Below, one piece after another: positions 7,076 through 15,049 of a DNA stretch of 64,000 nucleotides. The notes under the pieces are model-generated. The model worked only from the letters and a program-made list of their open reading frames with translations. It made no database searches and was not told where the DNA came from. This stretch comes from Chloroflexota bacterium (GTDB taxonomy: Bacteria > Chloroflexota > Dormibacteria > Dormibacterales > Dormibacteraceae), in NCBI GenBank assembly GCA_005883575.1, contig VBFH01000024.1:1-64000 (forward strand). Direction: 5' to 3'. Position numbers and translations under genes: made by a program. Within the stretch, counting starts at the first letter, position 1. The number at the start of each line of letters is the position of its first letter.

Positions 7076-8152
7076 TTGAGACTCGGCGCGTTCGTCATCC
7101 TCGCCGCGGCGCTGGTTTCGTGCTCCGGACCGCCCAGTCCAGCTGCCGCGCTGATCCCGTCCACCCCTGCGAAGTCCCAGGCCGGAGACCTCCGCACACG
7201 CCTCGACCTGCTGCTGGGCGAGCACGTGATGATCGTGGCCAAGGAATCGGCCGCCGCGGTCAACCACACCGACGATTACGGGGCGTACGCGGCGCTGCTG
7301 GCGACCAACTCATCCGACATGACCAGGTTGTTGAGCCGGGCGTTTGGGAACACCACCGCCGGCCAGATCGCGAAGGCATGGAACACGCAGAACGGCTATC
7401 TCGTCGACTACACGATCGCCGTCGTTACGCACGACGATGCGAAAGCCAAAGCCGCAATGTTGACGTTGACGGGCGAGTTCGTGCCCCAGTTCGCCCAGCT
7501 GCTAGGCGACGCGAGCGACCTCTCGATCGACACGGTCAAGCAGCTCGCGAGCCGGCAGGTCAGCGCGGACAAAGCGTTCATCGACGACGTCTTCGCCCAC
7601 AGGTACGGCAGCCTCTACAGCGATCTTAATAACGCTTACACGAAGGCTGCCGACCTGGGCGACAAGCTTTCGATTCAGATCGCGACCCGGTTTCCAGACA
7701 AGTTTCCCGGCGACCCCACACGCCCCGAAGTCGTCACGCGGGTCTCGCTCAACCTGCTTCTGCACGAGCACTCGTACCTGTCGACCATGGCGACCGCCGC
7801 CGCGGTCGCCGGCCGCAATCCAGAGGCGGTAGCCGCCTCGAATGCATTGGCGGTGAATCGAGACGCGATCGCCAACAGCATCGGCCCGAGCTTCGTCGAC
7901 GTGTGGACTGCGAGGGACAAGGCCCTATTCGGTTATGCGGCCGGCGATTCGGCTGCCAGATCGGCGCTCACCAGCACGTTCGTCGATGCATTCACATCAC
8001 TCACGCACACAGCGAAACCGCCTGTCATTGATCAGGTCGAGGCGACGCTGAGGGTGATCGACGACCAGCGAGCCAGGTCTTCCAAACAAGTTGCCGACGA
8101 CGATCGAGCGGCCGCAACCGCGATGCAGCCGATCGCCGATTCAATCCGCTGA
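7076..8152 (+). CDS. Lipoprotein with two related helical repeats
   Basis: 358 residues from TTG 7076; lipobox LVSC puts the lipidated Cys at 16. The mature protein seems almost wholly helical and holds two similar halves: about 42-140 (LLLGEHVMIVAKES...) and about 225-320 (LNLLLHEHSYLSTM...), both starting with an L-L-x-E/H-H motif followed by four-helix-bundle-like segments. Histidines at equivalent positions might bind metal, but this is a guess. TAAGAT ends 9 nt before the TTG, so the leader would be very short. Its 3' end overlaps the convergent aminotransferase by 12 bp. Confidence 0.7.
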   Translation: MRLGAFVILAAALVSCSGPPSPAAALIPSTPAKSQAGDLRTRLDLLLGEHVMIVAKESAAAVNHTDDYGAYAALLATNSSDMTRLLSRAFGNTTAGQIAKAWNTQNGYLVDYTIAVVTHDDAKAKAAMLTLTGEFVPQFAQLLGDASDLSIDTVKQLASRQVSADKAFIDDVFAHRYGSLYSDLNNAYTKAADLGDKLSIQIATRFPDKFPGDPTRPEVVTRVSLNLLLHEHSYLSTMATAAAVAGRNPEAVAASNALAVNRDAIANSIGPSFVDVWTARDKALFGYAAGDSAARSALTSTFVDAFTSLTHTAKPPVIDQVEATLRVIDDQRARSSKQVADDDRAAATAMQPIADSIR

Positions 8153-9430
8153 GGAGTGGTCGGCGAGGGCTGAGGCGATGATCTCCAGGCCGGTCGCGGC
8201 CTCGTCTGGATTCAAAACGAGCGGCGGGCTGATGCGTACCGCGCGCGTTCCCGCCGTGAGCAGAAGGAGACCGCGCTCGAAGGCCGACTGGACCAGCCTC
8301 GCCGCCTGCTCTGACGTCTTGAGCTCGAGCGCCAGCATGAGGCCGATACCACGGACGTCTGTGACCTCGTTGTGAGTCGAAGCGATCTCGCGCAGGCCAT
8401 CCTGGAGTTGCGCGCCCACCCGGGCCGCGTTCTCCATCAGGCCGTCCTCCAGCAGGTCCAGGGTCGCGAGCCCGGCCGCGCAAGCCAGCGGGTTGCCGCC
8501 GAACGTGCTGCCGTGCGAGCCCGGCGGCCAGCTCATCTGCTCCGCGCGCGCGATGAAGGCGCCGAGCGGCAGACCTGAGGCGATGCCTTTGGCCAGACAG
8601 ACTATGTCCGGCTCGACGCCCCAGTGCTCGACGGCCAGCAGGTGCCCAGTCCGTCCCATTCCCGACTGGACCTCGTCCGCGACCAGCAAGATGCCGTGCT
8701 TCGATGTCAGCTCCCGGAGCCGGGGAAGGAAATCGTCGGGCGGAACGAGGTAGCCGCCTTCGCCCTGGATAGGTTCGACGAAGACCGCGGCGACGCTCTC
8801 CGGCGGGGCTACGGTGGTGAAAAGCTCTTCGATGCGCTCGATCGCCTGATCCGTGGTCACGCCGCGAGCCGCCGTCGGGAACGGGGCGTGGAACACCTGC
8901 GACAAAAGGGGCGCGAAACGGCGGCGCTGGCTCGCCTTCGAGGCGGTCAGTGACAGCGCCCCGAAGGTGCGGCCGTGGAACGCACCGATAAAGGCGATGT
9001 AGCTCGGACGGCCGGACGTGTAGCGCGCGAGCTTCATGGCGCCCTCGATTGCCTCGGCGCCGGAGTTAGTGAAGAAAACCTTCGCCGGGGTGCCGGGGAG
9101 GATCTTGTCTTCGAGCCTTTCGGCGAGTTCGATCTCGGGGCTGTAGTAGAAGTCGGTGCCCGACATGTGCAGGAAGAGGTCTGCCTGCTCCTTGATCGCC
9201 GCCACGACCTTTGGGTGCGAGTGACCGGTGGTGACCACAGCGATTCCCGCGGTGAAGTCGAGGAATCTGTTGCCGTCGACGTCGGTGACCCAGCAGCCCC
9301 GCCCCTGATCCATCACGAATGGGTACGACCGCGTGAAGCTCGGGGACATCGCTTTGGAATCGCGGGCGATGAGCTCTGCCGCCTTTGGCCCAGGCAACGG
9401 GGTCTTGATCTCGGGCTTCACGGGCGGCAA
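8141..9430 (-). CDS. Class III PLP aminotransferase (GABA / acetylornithine type)
   Basis: 429 residues, full length for the family. Visible motifs: TNSGAEAIEGAMKLAR (cofactor phosphate), GAFHGRT, FVEPIQGEGG, VADEVQSGMGRTG (Asp to the pyridine nitrogen) and CLAKGIASGLPLGA (Schiff-base Lys). It moves amino groups from an omega-amino acid such as 4-aminobutyrate to 2-oxoglutarate; the exact substrate cannot be read from sequence. Its ATG is only a few bases from that of the divergent GNAT gene, so their promoters must overlap the coding ends. Confidence 0.9.
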   Translation of the reverse strand: MPPVKPEIKTPLPGPKAAELIARDSKAMSPSFTRSYPFVMDQGRGCWVTDVDGNRFLDFTAGIAVVTTGHSHPKVVAAIKEQADLFLHMSGTDFYYSPEIELAERLEDKILPGTPAKVFFTNSGAEAIEGAMKLARYTSGRPSYIAFIGAFHGRTFGALSLTASKASQRRRFAPLLSQVFHAPFPTAARGVTTDQAIERIEELFTTVAPPESVAAVFVEPIQGEGGYLVPPDDFLPRLRELTSKHGILLVADEVQSGMGRTGHLLAVEHWGVEPDIVCLAKGIASGLPLGAFIARAEQMSWPPGSHGSTFGGNPLACAAGLATLDLLEDGLMENAARVGAQLQDGLREIASTHNEVTDVRGIGLMLALELKTSEQAARLVQSAFERGLLLLTAGTRAVRISPPLVLNPDEAATGLEIIASALADHSSAD

Positions 9431-9431
9431 G

Positions 9432-9437
9432 CATAAT
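9432..9437 (+). promoter_or_regulatory. -10 box giving a leaderless start at 9445
   Basis: CATAAT ends 7 nt before the ATG at 9445. The box itself covers the alternative ATG at 9436, which argues for 9445 as the true start. Confidence 0.45.
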
Positions 9438-9444
9438 GGTCGGC

Positions 9445-9975
9445 ATGGTTAAGGCGAAGAAATCGGAGCAGTCGAGGACGACGCGCGACTACTCGGTCCG
9501 GGCGGCGACGCGGGACGACCTCAAGGCGATCGTTGGAATCTACAACTGGGCGGTCAACCAGACCTTCGCCACCATCGACTCGGAGCCGCTGGACGCCGAA
9601 GAGGCCCAGGCCTGGTGGGAGATGCACGGCAAGCGGTCGAAGCTCCTGGTGGCGACCGACGACACCGGGGTCATCGGCTGGGCCCGTCTTCTGCCCTGGA
9701 AGCAGCGCGGGTTCGACGTGGCCGAATGTCTGGTCTACGTCGATCCGGTGCATCACGGACGTGGCATCGGGGCCGCGCTTATCACAGAACTGACCAAGGA
9801 AGCACGCGGCCTCGGCTACCTGACGATCGTGGCGAGCGTCGCCAAGGACAATCGCTCAGGGATCGCGCTCTTTTCCCGGCAAGGCTTCGAGATCGTAGGC
9901 ACCATCCGCAACGCGGCGCACAAGTTCGACCGCTGGATGGACATCACGCTGGTCCAAAAAGAGCTCGAGTCCTAA
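9445..9975 (+). CDS. GNAT acetyltransferase, phosphinothricin-acetyltransferase-like
   Basis: About 176 residues. The N-terminal YSVRAATRDDLKAIVGIYNWAV and the acetyl-CoA loop VDPVHHGRGIGAALI (motif A) with NRSGIALFSRQGFEIVGT (motif B) are typical of the PAT/Bar branch of GNAT enzymes. The likely reaction is N-acetylation of a small amine or amino-acid analogue. Start at 9445 chosen because a -10 box overlaps the ATG at 9436. Confidence 0.88.
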   Translation: MVKAKKSEQSRTTRDYSVRAATRDDLKAIVGIYNWAVNQTFATIDSEPLDAEEAQAWWEMHGKRSKLLVATDDTGVIGWARLLPWKQRGFDVAECLVYVDPVHHGRGIGAALITELTKEARGLGYLTIVASVAKDNRSGIALFSRQGFEIVGTIRNAAHKFDRWMDITLVQKELES

Positions 9976-10001
9976 TCCCGCTCCTCGTCGGGGAGAGGGG
10001 C
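9976..10001. terminator. Possible bidirectional hairpin between convergent genes
   Basis: The 26-bp gap contains CCCGCTCC-TCGTC-GGGGAGAGGG, an imperfect stem of about 7 pairs with one mismatch, without a clear U-tract. It resembles the first hairpin of the repeat at 3915 (CTCC.. CTCGT ..GGGGAG) and may be a decayed copy of it. Confidence 0.35.
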
Positions 10002-11183
10002 TTAAGTGGCGTAAGTGGGGGGATAGACGACCTTCATCACCCCCACCGCCTGCCACTGCCCCACCACCGCGGCGGACCGCGTGTTCTGGCCCTCGTCGAG
10101 CGCACCGGGCCCAGCGAACTTCACTCCGCCACCGTTGATGCTGTCGCCCGCGGGGACGTCAACCCTGAGCGCCGCGGCGCGAATCGATTCGGCGTTGATC
10201 GACCCGTCGACGTGCGGCAGCACATCGTGGAACAGCGCCCAGCCCCCGACGAACCCCGCGACCGCCGGGATGTCCATCGAGCTGCCGGTGTACGCGGCTT
10301 TGGCGCTGGCGAGCAGCGCGCGCCCTGACGCCGACAGCGCATCGGGATTGATGCCCGCGTCAGGTTTGTCCGCCGCGAAAACGCCGACCGACCTGGCGCC
10401 TAGCCGCGCGCTGAACTCCGGCATGCAGAACGCCGAGCTGGTCCCGATCGCGCCCTTGAACGACACTTCGTTGTTGAGCACCGCGTTCCAGATCGCCACG
10501 CCATCGTCGAGATAGCTCACGTCCCACAGAAAATCGGCTCGGTCTTCCGCGAGGCGCGCCGCGATCGCGTTCGGATCGAAGGCGTTGGGGTTGTACTCGA
10601 TGACGTCGACGACACTGATGCCGTCCGCCTTCGCGAGCGCCTCCTCGCCGCCGCCAACCGAGCGCCCATAGATGTCGCTCACGCGCACGACGACCGCGCG
10701 CGGGACGGACAGCTGGGACTGCGGCACCAGAACCTCGTGCGTGAACGTCACGGCCATGCGGCCCAAAGAGCTTCCCGTGGCGACGGTGCGAAAAACGTAG
10801 TGACGGTGCGCGGTGATCGGATCAGCCACGGCGCCCGTCTCCCAGTACACCGTCTTGAGCTCTTCGGCCCGCGCCGAGGCGGCGGCAGAAAGCGTGCTGC
10901 CGTAGGTGCCGAGGATCGCGGGGACGTGATATTGGTTGACGAGCTTGTCGACTGCCCTTGCGGCCGACTTCGGCGTGGTGGCGTCGATGACCTGCAGGTG
11001 CACATTGGCGTTTGCCACCCGCAGCGCCGCCTGAACGCCGGCGAGCTCTTCCTTGCCGCCCGCTGCCTGCGGACCGCTCAGCGGGTAGATCGCTCCAAGC
11101 ACGATCTCGTTGCTCGGATTGGACTGGCCGCACGCGACGGCGAGCAAGAGCGCAAACAGCAAAACCCCAAGCCGCCGGGTCAC
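10002..11183 (-). CDS. Branched-chain-amino-acid-type ABC substrate-binding lipoprotein
   Basis: 393 residues. Signal peptide with lipobox AVAC (Cys18), then the type I periplasmic-binding fold starting VLGAIYPLSGPQAAGG, with ILGTYGSTLSAAA and a second lobe around 200-380. The family captures amino acids or small organic compounds for Liv-type importers. No permease or ATPase gene is beside it; instead it ends the sulfurtransferase/DUF4395/thioredoxin series with only 9 bp between genes, so its ligand might be a sulfur compound (inference). Confidence 0.85.
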   Translation of the reverse strand: MTRRLGVLLFALLLAVACGQSNPSNEIVLGAIYPLSGPQAAGGKEELAGVQAALRVANANVHLQVIDATTPKSAARAVDKLVNQYHVPAILGTYGSTLSAAASARAEELKTVYWETGAVADPITAHRHYVFRTVATGSSLGRMAVTFTHEVLVPQSQLSVPRAVVVRVSDIYGRSVGGGEEALAKADGISVVDVIEYNPNAFDPNAIAARLAEDRADFLWDVSYLDDGVAIWNAVLNNEVSFKGAIGTSSAFCMPEFSARLGARSVGVFAADKPDAGINPDALSASGRALLASAKAAYTGSSMDIPAVAGFVGGWALFHDVLPHVDGSINAESIRAAALRVDVPAGDSINGGGVKFAGPGALDEGQNTRSAAVVGQWQAVGVMKVVYPPTYAT

Positions 11184-11192
11184 CGGCTCAGG

Positions 11193-11603
11193 TTACGCGG
11201 TCGCCGCCGTCCTCAAAGCGCCGCCTCGTGCCTCCGCCAGCTGCCGTTCGAGCTTCGGCGCGGGAGCGTAGCCGTAGTTCACGTGAAGCGCGCGACCGTC
11301 GGACGCCATCACCACGGTGGTGGGCAGCGTGTACACGTGGAATCGATCCGCGAGTGTGCGCTCCTCGACCGCGTCGACCTTGTCAATTCGCACGCCGGTC
11401 AATCTCGCGAGCGCCGGCTCCTGGTGTGTCTTGCAAACGGTGCAGCTGTCGCCCGTGAAATAAAGGATGTAAGGCTCTGCAGCCGGGGCGGCTGTGGCGC
11501 CGGTCGCGAACCGCCGCGCCCAGCGTGAGCGGAAGGTCTCCAGGCCGGCGGCGGCGAGCACCACAGCACCCGCCACCGCTAAAGCCCAGAGTTGCGCTGA
11601 CAT
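11193..11603 (-). CDS. Membrane-anchored thioredoxin-like protein
   Basis: 136 residues: one N-terminal membrane helix (about 5-22), then a thioredoxin fold with redox motif CTVC (Cys54 and Cys57) preceded by LYFTGDS, and the cis-Pro region TLPTTVVM. The active site probably faces the outside. The ATG overlaps the stop of the DUF4395 gene (ATGA), so translation is coupled. In mycobacteria a similar thioredoxin lies next to a thiosulfate sulfurtransferase, which supports a joint sulfur or redox role. Confidence 0.87.
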   Translation of the reverse strand: MSAQLWALAVAGAVVLAAAGLETFRSRWARRFATGATAAPAAEPYILYFTGDSCTVCKTHQEPALARLTGVRIDKVDAVEERTLADRFHVYTLPTTVVMASDGRALHVNYGYAPAPKLERQLAEARGGALRTAATA

Positions 11604-12133
11604 CAGAAGGTCTCGGTCGTCTCCGACGACCGACTGGACGGTTTCAACACTCCTCTGCGCTCGAGCTGGTAGAAGATCTGGCAGCCGAGGCAGTAGCCGA
11701 ACGCCAGGTTGACGAACGCGAGGACCGCGACCAGGAGGGCGATCGCGAGTCCGAGAAACGGCACCGGGATCAAGAAGATCGACGCCACGACAAGAAACAC
11801 CCCGCCCAGACCCTGAGCAAAGTTGTGCGGTTCAGGCCGATCCTGGACCGACCGTGGCTTGACGATGCCGCGCGGCTTTAGCGCCTTGAAATAGAGCTGC
11901 TTGAAAAGCGCGAACTGCGGTGCGAACGTGCCCACCAGCAGCACGATCGCGAGCAGGGGGATCAGGACAAGGAGCGGCCGGAAAAGCGCGCTGCCCGCAA
12001 ACGCGACCAGCACGGTCGCCACGATCCCGGTCTGGTTGACCTTCAACGCTGAGTGGTCGACGACGATCCCCACGAAATCGGAGGCTTCGCCTGGATTTCG
12101 CGGGGACCCCTTGACGTGAGTCGCGGCGCTCAC
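11603..12133 (-). CDS. DUF4395 membrane protein with an inserted palindromic peptide
   Basis: 176 residues from GTG 12133, which overlaps the stop of the sulfurtransferase gene as GTGA. Residues 23-176 carry the DUF4395 pattern: VDHSALKVNQTG, two pairs of membrane helices at about 36-75 and 108-148, and a GYCLGCQ motif (Cys148 and Cys151) like that of proteins working with thioredoxins. Residues 8-22 (GSPRNPGEASD) are encoded by a palindromic repeat found again in the DinB gene at 26 kb, so they were probably added by insertion. Confidence 0.85.
   Translation of the reverse strand: MSAATHVKGSPRNPGEASDFVGIVVDHSALKVNQTGIVATVLVAFAGSALFRPLLVLIPLLAIVLLVGTFAPQFALFKQLYFKALKPRGIVKPRSVQDRPEPHNFAQGLGGVFLVVASIFLIPVPFLGLAIALLVAVLAFVNLAFGYCLGCQIFYQLERRGVLKPSSRSSETTETF
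12067..12110 (-). repeat. Palindromic repeat, copy 1 (in frame in DUF4395 gene)
   Basis: A long imperfect palindrome: TCCCCACGAAATC and GATTTCGCGGGGA pair at 12 of 13 positions, and inside them AGGC-TTC-GCCT pairs perfectly. Copy 2 at 26014-26058 is about 80 percent identical over 45 bp and is read in the same frame. Confidence 0.75.
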
Positions 12134-12978
12134 TTCTCGATGGGCACCCGAATCGAGCTGCCCCACTCGGTCCACGAGCCGTCGTAGTTCTTGACGTCGG
12201 GATACCCGAGTAGCTCGTGCAGCACGAACCACGTGTGAGCCGAGCGCTCGCCGATGCGGCAGTAAGCGATCACCTCTTTGTTGGAGACGATGCCCTTGCC
12301 GCCATAGATCTCCTTCAGCTCGTCGGTGCTCTTGAAGGTGCCGTCCTCAGCGTTCACCGCAGTAGCCCACGGGATGCTCGCCGCGGTCGGAATGTGCCCG
12401 CCGCGCTGAGCGCCCTCCTGCGGGAGGTTCTCCGGCGCGAGCAGCTCACCCGAAAACTCCTTCGGCGAGCGCACGTCCACGAGTGCGGCCTTGCCGAGTT
12501 TGTCCAGCACCTGGTCGCGGTAGGCGCGGATCTTCTCGTTCTGCGAGCCATGGAAGTGATAGCTCGTCGCCTGAAACGACGGCGCGTCAGTCGTGTACGG
12601 CCGGCCTTCCTTCTCCCACTTGACGCGGCCGCCGTCGACCAGCTGGACCTTGTCGTGGCCGTAGTACTTCAGCGCCCAGTACGCGTAGGCGGCAAACCAG
12701 TTGTTGTTGTCGCCGTAGAGCACAAGAGTGGTCTCTGGCGTGATGCCGCTGCGTCCGAGCAGCTCGGCAAGAGCTTCTTTCGGGGCGATGTCACGGGCGA
12801 CTTGGTCCTGCAGGTCCCGCTTCCAGTTCCAGCCGACCGCCCCCTCGATGTGCCCCTTCTCGTAGACGCTCGGGTCGACGTCGACCTCAACCAGGCGAAG
12901 GCCGGCATCCTTGGCGTGCTCGGAGATCCACTCGGTGGTGACGAGAGCCTTGGTCTGTGTCTGTGAGCTCAATTCCAA
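12130..12978 (-). CDS. Thiosulfate sulfurtransferase, two rhodanese domains
   Basis: 282 residues with an inactive N-terminal rhodanese domain (about 10-125) and an active C-terminal one (about 145-280) bearing the persulfide loop CRIGERS, Cys240. This loop is typical of actinobacterial CysA/SseA-type thiosulfate:cyanide sulfurtransferases. A GGAGG site fits the second in-frame TTG (12972) better than the first (12978), so the protein may start MSSQTQ. It is the first gene of a tight operon with DUF4395, thioredoxin and a binding protein. Confidence 0.92.
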   Translation of the reverse strand: MELSSQTQTKALVTTEWISEHAKDAGLRLVEVDVDPSVYEKGHIEGAVGWNWKRDLQDQVARDIAPKEALAELLGRSGITPETTLVLYGDNNNWFAAYAYWALKYYGHDKVQLVDGGRVKWEKEGRPYTTDAPSFQATSYHFHGSQNEKIRAYRDQVLDKLGKAALVDVRSPKEFSGELLAPENLPQEGAQRGGHIPTAASIPWATAVNAEDGTFKSTDELKEIYGGKGIVSNKEVIAYCRIGERSAHTWFVLHELLGYPDVKNYDGSWTEWGSSIRVPIEK

Positions 12979-13213
12979 ATCCTCCAGAAAATGGGAAATA
13001 CCGATCCAAACGATCGGGATCAGAAAGCGGTCGGGTGGGCGCTTCTTGTTCGACAGTGCGCCCTGCGCGCGCCCGGCGACGGCGCGAGCAGACGACCGGT
13101 GCTAGCTACAGAAGCAGGCCGGGATGTGGGTCAAACGCTGGGCAGGCCAGATCAGGTCCTGCATAGAACCTCAATTCTAGGCAACCAACAGAGAGCGCGG
13201 GGAATTCCGGAGA
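12979..13213. other. Divergent intergenic region, sulfurtransferase / DapF-like
   Basis: 235 bp without a credible gene. On the minus strand a tentative promoter (TTGACC near 13129-13134 with TGTAGC 18 bp later) would give the sulfurtransferase a leader of about 120 nt, including a small hairpin CCGATC-GTTTG-GATCGG shortly before its Shine-Dalgarno. No known riboswitch core was found. Confidence 0.4.
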
Positions 13214-13234
13214 ATTTGCGACAGTGTCGCAAAT
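13214..13234. promoter_or_regulatory. Perfect 9-bp-arm palindrome on the start codon of the DapF-like gene
   Basis: ATTTGCGAC-AGT-GTCGCAAAT, arms of 9 bp with a 3-bp centre, covers the GTG start at 13224. The GCGACAnTGTCGC core resembles operators of dimeric repressors of the TetR type. It could also form an mRNA hairpin hiding the start codon. Confidence 0.6.
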
Positions 13235-14057
13235 AGAGCTCTTCAAGTACCAGGCGCTTGGCAACGACTACCTGGTCATGGACCTGCCCGGGCCGCTCGA
13301 TGAGGTCGTGGCCCTGCTGCCCGAGCTCTGCGACCGGCACCTCGGTCTCGGCTCGGACGGCCTGCTGGCGTTCGACCCCCGAGCGATGAGCGTGCGGATC
13401 TTCAACCCCGACCGCTCCGAAGCCCAGAAGAGCGGCAACGGCCTTCGCATCACAGCCGCCCATGCCGTCCTCGACCATGGCGCCGATGACCGGTTCGAGC
13501 TGCTCACGGTCGACCGCGCCAACGCCGTCCGCGTGCTCGCCAAGAAGACCGCCGAGGTCGTGACCGAGCTCGACATCGGCCGGCCGTCCTTCCGCGCCGC
13601 CGACCTTCCGGCGAGGTTTGACGGCGAACCGGACCAAGTCGACCTGGAGACGCCCGCGGGCAAGGTCGAAGCCGTGCTCGTCTCCGTCGGCAACCCGCAC
13701 TGCGTGGTATTCGGCCAGCCGGTGACGAAGGAACGCTGCCTGGAGCTCGGCCCGCACCTCGAGCGCCATCCCGCGTTTCCCCAGCGGACCAACGTCCAGC
13801 TTTGCGACGTACTGGATCGCGCGCGCGTGCGCGCGGAGATCTGGGAGCGCGGCGCGGGCTACACACTGGCGTCTGGAACCAGCGCGAGTGCGGTCGCAGC
13901 GGCGTGCATGCGCCGCGGCCTCGTGGACCAGAGCGTCACCGTGCGGATGCCCGGTGGCGATCTCCAACTGCGGCGCGAAGCGAACGGGAACCTCGTCCAG
14001 TCCGGACCCGCCCGCCGCGTCTATCGCGCGACCGTCGACCTAGCGGACTTTGCTTGA
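13224..14057 (+). CDS. DapF-fold protein lacking both catalytic cysteines
   Basis: 277 residues, full length for diaminopimelate epimerase, with clear family motifs (KYQALGNDYLV, GLGSDGLL, NPDRSEAQKSGNG, VSVGNPHCVVF, WERGAG). In DapF the two acid/base residues are the Cys of GNGxRC and of ACGTGA. Here Ile76 follows GNGLR, and the second motif reads YTLASGTS with Ser217, so two-cysteine epimerisation should not work. It may be a related isomerase using other residues (as PhzF and PrpF do), or a true variant enzyme. GTG start; an operator-like palindrome covers it. Confidence 0.85.
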   Translation: MSQIELFKYQALGNDYLVMDLPGPLDEVVALLPELCDRHLGLGSDGLLAFDPRAMSVRIFNPDRSEAQKSGNGLRITAAHAVLDHGADDRFELLTVDRANAVRVLAKKTAEVVTELDIGRPSFRAADLPARFDGEPDQVDLETPAGKVEAVLVSVGNPHCVVFGQPVTKERCLELGPHLERHPAFPQRTNVQLCDVLDRARVRAEIWERGAGYTLASGTSASAVAAACMRRGLVDQSVTVRMPGGDLQLRREANGNLVQSGPARRVYRATVDLADFA

Positions 14058-14708
14058 TCGAGAGACCGCATCAGGTAGCTGCGCCAGACCGTTGATCACT
14101 TCGTCAGCGAGCGACGGATCGTCCCTCTCGCCTTGACGGTTCACCCAGATGCGGGTGATGCCCAGCTCGTGCGTGGGCTTGATGTCGTGGAAATAGCTCT
14201 GGGCGACATGGATCCACGCGTCCGCGGAAGCGCCGAACGTCGATTGGAACAGCCGGAAGTGGGCCGGATTCGGTTTGTAGGCGGACACGTCTTCGGCGGT
14301 GACGACCGCGTCGAACGAAGCGGGGAGGCGACGCTGCGTGAGGGCGACGATGTCGCGGTCGCAGTTCGTCAGGAGCGCGAACTTCCAACCTTCCTTGCGC
14401 AGGTCTGCGAGGGCGGCGCCGACGTCGCCGAACGGCGGCCAATACGGAATCGTGGAAACCAGCGCAGTGGCATCGTCGGGCTTGAGGTCGAGCCCGAGCT
14501 GTCTGGCCGCGCGGCGTGACGTTTCGGTCAGCACCGCGCGGTAGCGCTTGAACGATCCCTCGCTCTCGACTTCAGCCTCGAGCGCGATGTAGGCGTCGAG
14601 AAAAGCCTGACCGTGGCCAGGGAACAGGAGCTCTCCCGTGGTGCGGATGCCGTGGCGCCAGTCGATCAATGTGCCAAAGCAGTCGAAGGTCAGCCACCGG
14701 TCCGCCAT
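14040..14708 (-). CDS. HAD-superfamily hydrolase, haloacid-dehalogenase type II
   Basis: About 222 residues from ATG 14708 (MADRWLTFDCFGTLIDW). HAD motif I is DCFGT (nucleophile Asp), motif II LLTNCD, motif III Lys within SAYKPNP, and the acidic end includes HVAQSYFHDIKP. It most resembles L-2-haloacid dehalogenase-like proteins; a phosphatase is also possible. It overlaps the convergent DapF-like gene by 18 bp. Confidence 0.88.
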   Translation of the reverse strand: MADRWLTFDCFGTLIDWRHGIRTTGELLFPGHGQAFLDAYIALEAEVESEGSFKRYRAVLTETSRRAARQLGLDLKPDDATALVSTIPYWPPFGDVGAALADLRKEGWKFALLTNCDRDIVALTQRRLPASFDAVVTAEDVSAYKPNPAHFRLFQSTFGASADAWIHVAQSYFHDIKPTHELGITRIWVNRQGERDDPSLADEVINGLAQLPDAVSRSSKVR

Positions 14709-14715
14709 TTGTGTG

Positions 14716-15036
14716 TTACCGGCCTGCGGGTCGAAACGAGATGGTCTTCTTTGTGGCCTGGTCAACCTCTTCGGGCGTAAGCAAAACCGTTGTTTTCAGG
14801 CTCACGGTGCCCGACGAACCGATGCCGATGGCGAGCGCCGCCGCGGTCACGTTGTCCGGCACATCCGAGATGACGACGACGTCGCTTTCACCGAATGCGA
14901 AGTAGTACGCCTCCAGCTTGCCGCCCATGGCCTCGATCGCCGACTGGACAGCCTTGCGCCGGCCGGTGCCACCCTCTTTGAGCACACCCTTGATGCCGTC
15001 GACCGTGTAAGTGCCCATCGACAGATACTTCGGCAT
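14716..15036 (-). CDS. GYD-domain protein
   Basis: 106 residues from ATG 15036, which has a strong GAGGAGG Shine-Dalgarno 6 nt upstream. The sequence PKYLSMGTYTVDGIKGVLKEG and AYYFAFGESDVVVISDVPD matches the small GYD family, a ferredoxin-like alpha-beta fold of unknown role. It follows the AIM24-like gene after 13 bp and precedes the HAD gene by 7 bp, so all three are probably one transcript. Confidence 0.88.
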   Translation of the reverse strand: MPKYLSMGTYTVDGIKGVLKEGGTGRRKAVQSAIEAMGGKLEAYYFAFGESDVVVISDVPDNVTAAALAIGIGSSGTVSLKTTVLLTPEEVDQATKKTISFRPAGR

Positions 15037-15049
15037 TTTCGCCTCCTCT

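Noticed and set aside
7037-7267. N-terminal extension of the 5'-3' exonuclease
   Set aside because: The added 77 residues lie on the opposite strand of the divergent lipoprotein gene and do not resemble a nuclease; the family begins at LLVDGSS.
12979-13223. SAM or other riboswitch upstream of the sulfurtransferase
   Set aside because: Only short hairpins are visible; none of the conserved cores (for example SAM-I or cobalamin) could be traced.
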